Shown: positions 57,650-64,000 of the stretch, in pieces
How the letters are laid out: each line of letters begins with the position of its first letter
Position numbering within the stretch: position 1 is the stretch's first letter
Assembly: GCA_963580455.1 (NCBI GenBank)
Contig: OY756961.1
Coordinates: forward strand, 6,243,001 to 6,307,000
Reading direction: 5' to 3'
Origin: Euonymus europaeus
Lineage: Eukaryota > Streptophyta > Magnoliopsida > Celastrales > Celastraceae
DNA length: 64,000 bases
Position numbers and translations under genes: made by a program
The notes under the pieces: generated by a model
Databases searched by the model: none
Told to the model about the DNA's origin: nothing
Seen by the model: only the letters and a program-made list of their open reading frames with translations

Positions 57650-59423
57650 TAGGGGCATCTGCAACAAAGGATTCATATCAATATGCAAAATCATAACTGT
57701 CAGTATGCATATCATACTCAGTGTTTGCTTGGATTGAAGGTTTGTAGAATAAAAGTGATTAATTATAATTGTTTAAATTAAAGGGTTACAGTAAAAATCA
57801 TAAATTATTTGAAATTTTTTAATTGTTTATTTTATCTCGTTTTATCTTCTATCTAAATAAAATTAATAATCTATATTTTAATTAATTCTTTGTCTATCCA
57901 ATCAAAGAAGAGTTTCATTTGATTACTCCACTCTATTCTACCTTACGTATTTTTCACTTACTTTACTTGATTCTCACTTACACTACTTCACTTAATCCTC
58001 TTTTTTTTATCCAAATAAACCCTTAATTTTTCATATTTATACGAACATTTAAATTTACATCCCTTGTTCGAATTTGTATTATGTTGCTTTTAGAGATGAG
58101 GGAGTGATATGACCAAGTTTTTTCAAATTACATAAGCCTTTTTGATCCATTATTACAAATATAAGGGTTGAAAAGGTCCATAATAATTCATGAAAACATC
58201 TGTTTTGTCATTTAATTGTCAAATTGGCAAAAATAGATGAAAAATATTTAAAACACAAGAGTTTATTTGACACAAAATAAAACATAAGAGCTCAAGTGAC
58301 CAATTTTTAAAACCACAAGGGCCTTTCGAATATTTATCCATTTTGATTAGTTACGCATTTTTGGAAATGCTACTACTTATTTTTTCTTTCAATCTTTCTA
58401 ATGTATTTGTTAGTAATCGTAATTTTTGGGACAATTATCCAAAAGAATATTGTCGAATATATTTAATTTAATAAGGACAGGTATCAAAATTACTTATATG
58501 TTCATTAACTTTTTAAGAAATTACATAACATAATAAATTGACGTTTCTCCAACATCATTTTTTCCTTTTTTATTTTCATGAATAAAATTTCAAAGTAATT
58601 TATCTCTCAAAATATCCAGATGGATTTTTTTTAAAATTATATATTTTATATAAAACTCTTTCAAATAAGATGTATTGTCAATATATTCTAAGTAGAAAAA
58701 TTTTAGCACGGATAAACTTAGTACAAATAAACTTATTTCAAATAAGTTTTAAGAATAAATGTTATTTAAAATTTAAGACATCGTTTTTAAATCAGCATAT
58801 ATGACAGTATTTATGCTACTTTTCAAATGTTTTATCAAATAGCATCATATTAATCATAACAAAATCACAGTAGATAATTAATGTAATTAAATTTAGTGTA
58901 GATCCGTAATACAAATGATGGAGCTCCTAGATCAAGTGAAGATTGATCTCTCCAACGTCACATATTGATAAGAGGAAAGTTAAGAATTTTAGTCCAGACC
59001 ATTTGTGTTTGTTTATTTTTAGTTCATCGTCCGAATTTGAATTCATCCCTAGACATTGTTATTCAGTGTATATTTCAATTTTTTCTGAATATATCTTTGT
59101 CAATTTTTATTGTTCTTGAGTTCGGGTGCGTAACTTTTTTTAGCTTTGAATTTGTAATTTCTTATGCTGCTAAAACAAAAGAGAGTTAAGATCAACATCA
59201 TGAAACATAACTTCACAAATCACTAGCAGTCTCATAAAAATTACAAGCCAAATGGAAACAAACAATATTCACAAAAACCCAACAGGACTCAATTAACCAC
59301 CCAATAACAAAAGATCCAAAAAACTGAACTATCACAACGTTGACACCCCATTTTCAATCCTAATCATATAATTGTAGTAATGGCACTTTAGCCTACTGAG
59401 TACACCATCTACACACAGCAATT
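57650..59423. other. Intergenic between A2 and B2
   Basis: AT-rich, no gene recognised. It equals the A1-B1 spacer without the MULE, LTR and MITE insertions: 1.8 kb here against 6.2 kb there. Similarity to 42890 onward begins near 58980. Confidence 0.5.
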
Positions 59424-62400
59424 TCATGGCAGAAGAGAATGTTCATTGCTGAGGAAGTGCTCCCATATCAACTTCAAGGTGTCTTCAAGCATCACAGAGA
59501 CCGAGTCTTGCCGCTTGTGTTCCTGAAATTTGAAAGAGGGTGCAAAATCATGAACTTTTTCCCTTCAGGGCATTTATTGTTGCAGAAAAACACAGTACTG
59601 GTGATTCAACTGACACAATAAGCTGTAACATTCAAAAATAAATTCGCGAACCATGTCCACGTTGGAAACACGAAACTTTTGTACTAAAAAAAACTTGTCA
59701 AATTTGTTTGGCAGCTCGACAAATGCAAGTTCGAGTTCAATTGGAGTAAGCAATTACCTGTAATTCTGAGACAATTCCTTTCAACTTCAGCACAATTTCG
59801 TTCGAAGTGTCCCCAGTTGAAGTTATGAAATTAAATCGATCAGCACGTCTTGCCTTGAGCCTCAAAGATGGACTATTGTATGCTTTCGAAATCGTGTGCC
59901 AAACCCCAATGACACTGTATCTACCTCCAGAGGACGCTTTTCCAAGGGGCCATCTCAGTCCACCCTTTACTTCTGCATCTAGAACTGCAGTATTGATAAA
60001 TTCTCTAATGCTACACATCTCATTATCCTGGAAGAATATTACTCATTATTAGGGTAGACATTCATGGAGAAGAACCAATAATTTTTCTTTTTTCTCTAGT
60101 CTCTTAGAAAGCTTTTGATTCATCAGGTATTACATAAAAGCTTAACGTGCTTCAATCGACTTATCACAAACTAAAACTTGATTCAGATGACAATTGTTGT
60201 CTATTAGCTTTTTCCCAACTACGCATAGGAAAGGAAGTGCCGCATGCAAGCTCATGTTAATGTTATCTCATCCAGATGGATCTAACTTTGCTAGATCTAG
60301 ACCTAATGAGAGATGGAAGCTCCACGGCCGGTACTTGCCGTTCCTGGCGGCTTAGTCCTACGCTCTGCGCTGCTTGTTTTGCGTGTGGATCAACAACCTA
60401 GTGTTAACACGTATTCCTCTTTCGCGAATTTGCAGTATTAAATCTAAGCCCAAATTTTTGCATTTTTTTTCTAAATTATTGCTTTTATGTCAATTGGATT
60501 TTTCCTTATTGACTTGTTGCAATATAAAGCTCTGTAGGTGACCTATTGTCTAGGTCAAAAGGGCCGCACTCCTTTGAAGCTGCATTCCATGTTTCCTTGT
60601 GTTCTTGTTCATGCCTTGGGTTTTCTATTGCAGCTTGTGTATTGGGAGCTCTTTAAAAGGGTTGTAATTGCATACCCACTGTATCTATATCTCTTATTTA
60701 TGTAACGGACTTTTAATTTCCCAAAAAAAGGGACCATGAGCTAAGATAGTTTTTAGGGTTCGTGAACTACAACCGAAGATTCGTCGCAAGTTACTCGAAG
60801 AGGGCTGTTCACAGTGCTAACCCATGCAAAACATATCAGGTGACATTCAAATGCAGAATATATAACACAGGGACGGTAAATTATTTTTGAATAAATGCAT
60901 TTGTAAGAACAAAAGGAAGTAAGGACCATAAGGGATGCATTATGCAGAGACTCAAAATAACTTTGTTGTTGAGTGCTTGGTCACATAATAACTTACAGTC
61001 AGAGATGTTAAGATCCTCCTGGTACAGAACATTAGCCTCAGGTCTTGATTTTTATCAAGGCAAGATATGTCTATAACCATGTGACGAATTTGGTTGAGTT
61101 CAACCTGTAATCCATAATTAATTGAAAGGAGCAATAGTATCAGGAAAACTTTGAAAACAGTAAAGAAAAATAACAAAATTAGACGGATAAGAACATATCT
61201 AATACACATCATATCAAACGTGCACAAGCAGAAACGTTCTATATGTTCATACACCACAATAAACAAGCAACTTTTCACCATCTCTTTTAGCAAGATAAAT
61301 ATCACTCCATAAACAAAAGATAACTTGCCTTATAGAGCTCGAGCCTGTTATCGTTTGTCACGGTGCATTTGCATGAAATGCATGCATCTTGTCCTCTGTT
61401 GTCAGACAGCTACACAAGCAAAAGGTTAGAGAATAAATAGCCACAATATAAAAGCAAAAGAGGAGCAAACAGAGGTATTAGCAAAAGCAATACCTTGACA
61501 TGGTATATGTCCTTCTCATCATCGAAGTCCACTCCAATTTCTGGGGCAACTGCCTCGACAATATTTTCCATATATGATGTAGGAACATTTGTGTAAAATG
61601 ACTTTTTTAATGGTCTCAGAGTAGCTTCGAGATCGTCACTTTCTTTAATGCCCTCAAGGCTCACAGAAGGGCTCCTGCATAAAGAAGATTAAGAAAGCCA
61701 ATTGTGAATTATCGCAAAAACATATCCCAGTTCTTAACACCAAACGACACCAAGAATTAAATTCTAAGATCTGACATTAACATAAATCTACTGTGAAGAA
61801 ACACTAGCACAACTAACTCAACTAAGACCTATTTTTTTATATCAAAACTCTAAAGAATAAATAACCTTACGAGAATAAAGGAAATCTAGATTACTTACTC
61901 ATGGAAAACAACTTTACCAAATCTAGCAACCAACACTGGCTTTATTACTCTGAACTCATGAAAATTCATTTCATTTTTCATTATTTCAAAGGTAGATAAG
62001 ATGTCTTGTAATACTGTTCCGCTTATTGATGCCCATGGTCTTCGCAAAATGCTCTCACTTTGATCATTACAATCTTCTGTTAAAAGGAAAAAAGAAAGAG
62101 AAGAAAAGAAAAGAAATGCAAGGTTATTAAGTGAGAGAAAAATTCAACTCAAAATCTGAAAATAAGAAAGAGAATAAACTTAAGCAACTTTAAACCCGCT
62201 AAGTACCAACCTCTCAGCAGATGACAGTTGCCAAAATCCAGAGGCTTTCCTCCTGTTCTTTGCTCAAAGGCTTCGAAGGAAACCGAATCAAGACGAACAG
62301 AAGCAGGAAATAGGTCAGCCTGAGTCGAACGAACCATAAACCATCTATATATGGCATTGTTTGCATATACAATCTTTCTACTTCTCGCTGAATAAGATTT

Positions 62401-62511
62401 TGCTGGATTTAAATTTGTCTCTCTCTTAAACCGAGGAACAAAAAACTTTGGAGTTGGTGATAACTTCTCTAGAACCTTTGAATGCCGCTTGTGAGGAGGA
62501 ATATAAGCCAT
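59424..62511 (-). CDS. Gene B2: MAYIPPHKR-type protein, paralogue of B1
   Basis: Seven exons, 62511-62211, 62076-61899, 61674-61494, 61409-61329, 61104-60997, 60027-59758, 59522-59424, give 405 residues. Exon lengths equal those of B1 except exon 4, which has one codon more (81 against 78). All exons are open with matching phases and no premature stop, so the copy may work. The GC donor after exon 4 (AAG|GCAAGT) is kept. Protein differences from B1 are spread through all exons, for example PTPKFFVPRFKRE against PTPEFFIPWIKRD. Intron 5 (60028-60996) is longer than in B1 because of an insert of about 0.7 kb. Function is unknown, as for B1. Confidence 0.85.
60130..60850. mobile_element. Unclassified insert in B2 intron 5
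   Basis: Present in B2 but not in B1, where ATTCATCAGG runs almost directly on to GAATAAATGCATT. The insert has higher GC than its surroundings, ends near TTATTTATGTAACGGAC followed by an A-rich stretch, and lacks open frames. It could be a truncated retroelement end; ATCAGGT near both borders might be a short target duplication. The family is unknown. Confidence 0.4.
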
Positions 62512-64000
62512 AGGGTTAAAATGAGTTATGACAGACTGAAAGGCAGAATGAAAGAACTATCAGAAAGAAGATTTGTGGATACATAATTCACAAATTTACA
62601 CCACAATTAAACAAAAAAGCCAGCCAAGACAAAACTTTTAGTCACCTCCCTCCAGCCAGAAATTTGGACAATATATTCAGTAAAATGGCTAATTTGTTCT
62701 ACAATAAAAGTATAATATATATGACTGCGCTTGTTAAAAAGGAATAGTACATACACTTAAAAGACCCTAACCATCAAAAAAATCCTTGCAACTTATATAA
62801 CACTAACACATCTTCCTTTTACGCTTGCTTTCTTCACAATCGACAGCCAATGTGATCAACATTCAACACCTACAGCTTGTTGCTCATAGATAAAACATGA
62901 AATCTACAATCCCAATTTATCAAACTAACTCTTAACAAGCTCCTGGGATACGGATTAGCAGCCGAAAAGTTCAAAAGCAAACACCCCGAAAACATCAACA
63001 AGTAGCAATAAACCTAGCCACTATTTGTTGGAAAACAAAGAACAGAGTATCCATGGCTACTGAGAGAACTACATTATTCAATTCCTATAGAATAAACAAG
63101 TGAACTCAATCGACTCACTTTACCCTTAAGTTACTTGAATTTTAAACTACTGCAGTCTCACTTTCTCATTTGTTTCATCTTTTGAAATCAAACCCATGTC
63201 GGATGAACAATTTTGATCAAACCCAAACAGGATCAACACAATTTATTTCGGAATCTAAAACCAGAAAATAAACATGATGAACAAATAAGACGATCTTACC
63301 TGTGAGCTTCAAAGTCAATGGATTACGTGAAATCAAATGGGGTACCATGTATATGTATATATAGACAGTCGAAGGAAAAAATAAAAGGTAGTGAAGACTT
63401 GTTAATGCTTGTTAGTAAACTCCTTCTCTTCCAAGTTGCTGCTTTTTCCTAGTGTAGAAACAACTTCCTTGCGGGGCTGTAACTGAAAGGACAGAAAGAG
63501 AACCAAAAAAGAAAAAGAAAAAGAAATACTATTATATCATCTGTCCTTGATTTTATTTTTATTTTAAATAAAATTCCTAATTTTACAATTCACATATTTC
63601 ACATATTCCATTAAAAGACTGTAAGAGCTTTATTATTATCTCTAATAAAGCTCACTGATTTTTCAACAAAGAAATAACCAAAAAATATACAAAAAGAGAA
63701 GACTGATCAGTAATCATTCTCCACTAAGAATGTACTACTGCAATCAATACTACTAAATGAAGAAAATGTTATCAATTTTTTTCTCAGTTCAGGGTACCAA
63801 ATGAGAAATACTACATAGTTATATCAAGTGAATCCAAAGACTTTTTTTTTTCCTTTTTTTAAAAAAAAAAAACTCATTTTGTCAAATGACTTGCGTGAAT
63901 GATGTTCTGAAGATTAGGATTAAATCTCAAAAAAATCATAAGAATGTTTTAATAACAACTATCATTGCAGGCAAGGATTGACAACACGAGGAAGCTTCAC
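62512..64000. other. Leader and upstream region of B2
   Basis: Paralogous to 46183-47980 with the MITE of 47098 missing. The similarity continues to the right edge (GCAGGCAAGG near 63970 against 47940), so the duplicated segment extends beyond the window. No separate gene is seen. Confidence 0.55.

Overview
The window is nuclear DNA from a flowering plant, most likely a eudicot. Genes have many introns with plant-type GT-AG borders and AT-rich introns. The recognisable proteins are plant families (P-class PPR protein, ecto-apyrase, SIP-type aquaporin, violaxanthin de-epoxidase, receptor-like kinase), and the mobile DNA is typical of plants (Mutator-like elements, PIF/Harbinger-type MITEs, tRNA-derived SINEs, LINE and LTR scraps). 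The species cannot be named from the sequence.

Layout, left to right. 1-5.9 kb: gene-poor, with SINE and MITE debris. 5.9-7.6 kb: a single-exon mitochondrial-type PPR gene (minus). 7.9-9.6 kb: a small Mutator-like element and a minisatellite. 10.1-15.2 kb: a nine-exon apyrase gene (minus). 15.7-19.1 kb: a three-exon SIP1 aquaporin gene (minus) with a well-bounded SINE in one intron. 19.5-19.9 kb: a MITE. 20.2-24.4 kb: a full-length Mutator-like element with 145-bp terminal inverted repeats and a near-intact transposase (one apparent frameshift). 24.9-27.6 kb: violaxanthin de-epoxidase (minus), five coding exons, with a LINE scrap in an intron. 30.0-32.3 kb: a receptor-like kinase (plus) with a probable 24-nt microexon. 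32.9-33.2 kb: a decayed SWEET sugar-transporter 3' end. 33.6-37.1 kb: a plastid-type membrane protein of unknown function (gene A, minus). 38.0-40.8 kb: transposon debris (MULE with OTU protease, LTR, MITE). 43.3-46.2 kb: a seven-exon gene of unknown function starting MAYIPPHKR (gene B1, minus).

From about 50.84 kb to the right edge the sequence is a second copy of the stretch that begins near 36.03 kb inside gene A. The copy contains a broken gene A (A2) and an intact second gene B (B2, 59.4-62.5 kb). The proposed breakpoint falls in an intron of gene A, which explains why A2 lacks its last three exons.

The most striking object is a 5.7-kb Mutator-like element (51332-57040) inserted in A2. 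It has 9-bp target-site duplications, and gene A1 preserves the empty site. The element is a giant imperfect palindrome: arms of about 2.4 and 1.8 kb are made of inverted arrays of a ~25-bp repeat around a 1.5-kb centre holding Ulp1-protease and transposase scraps. Transcription through it would give a long hairpin RNA, reminiscent of the maize Mu killer locus; this last point is inference.
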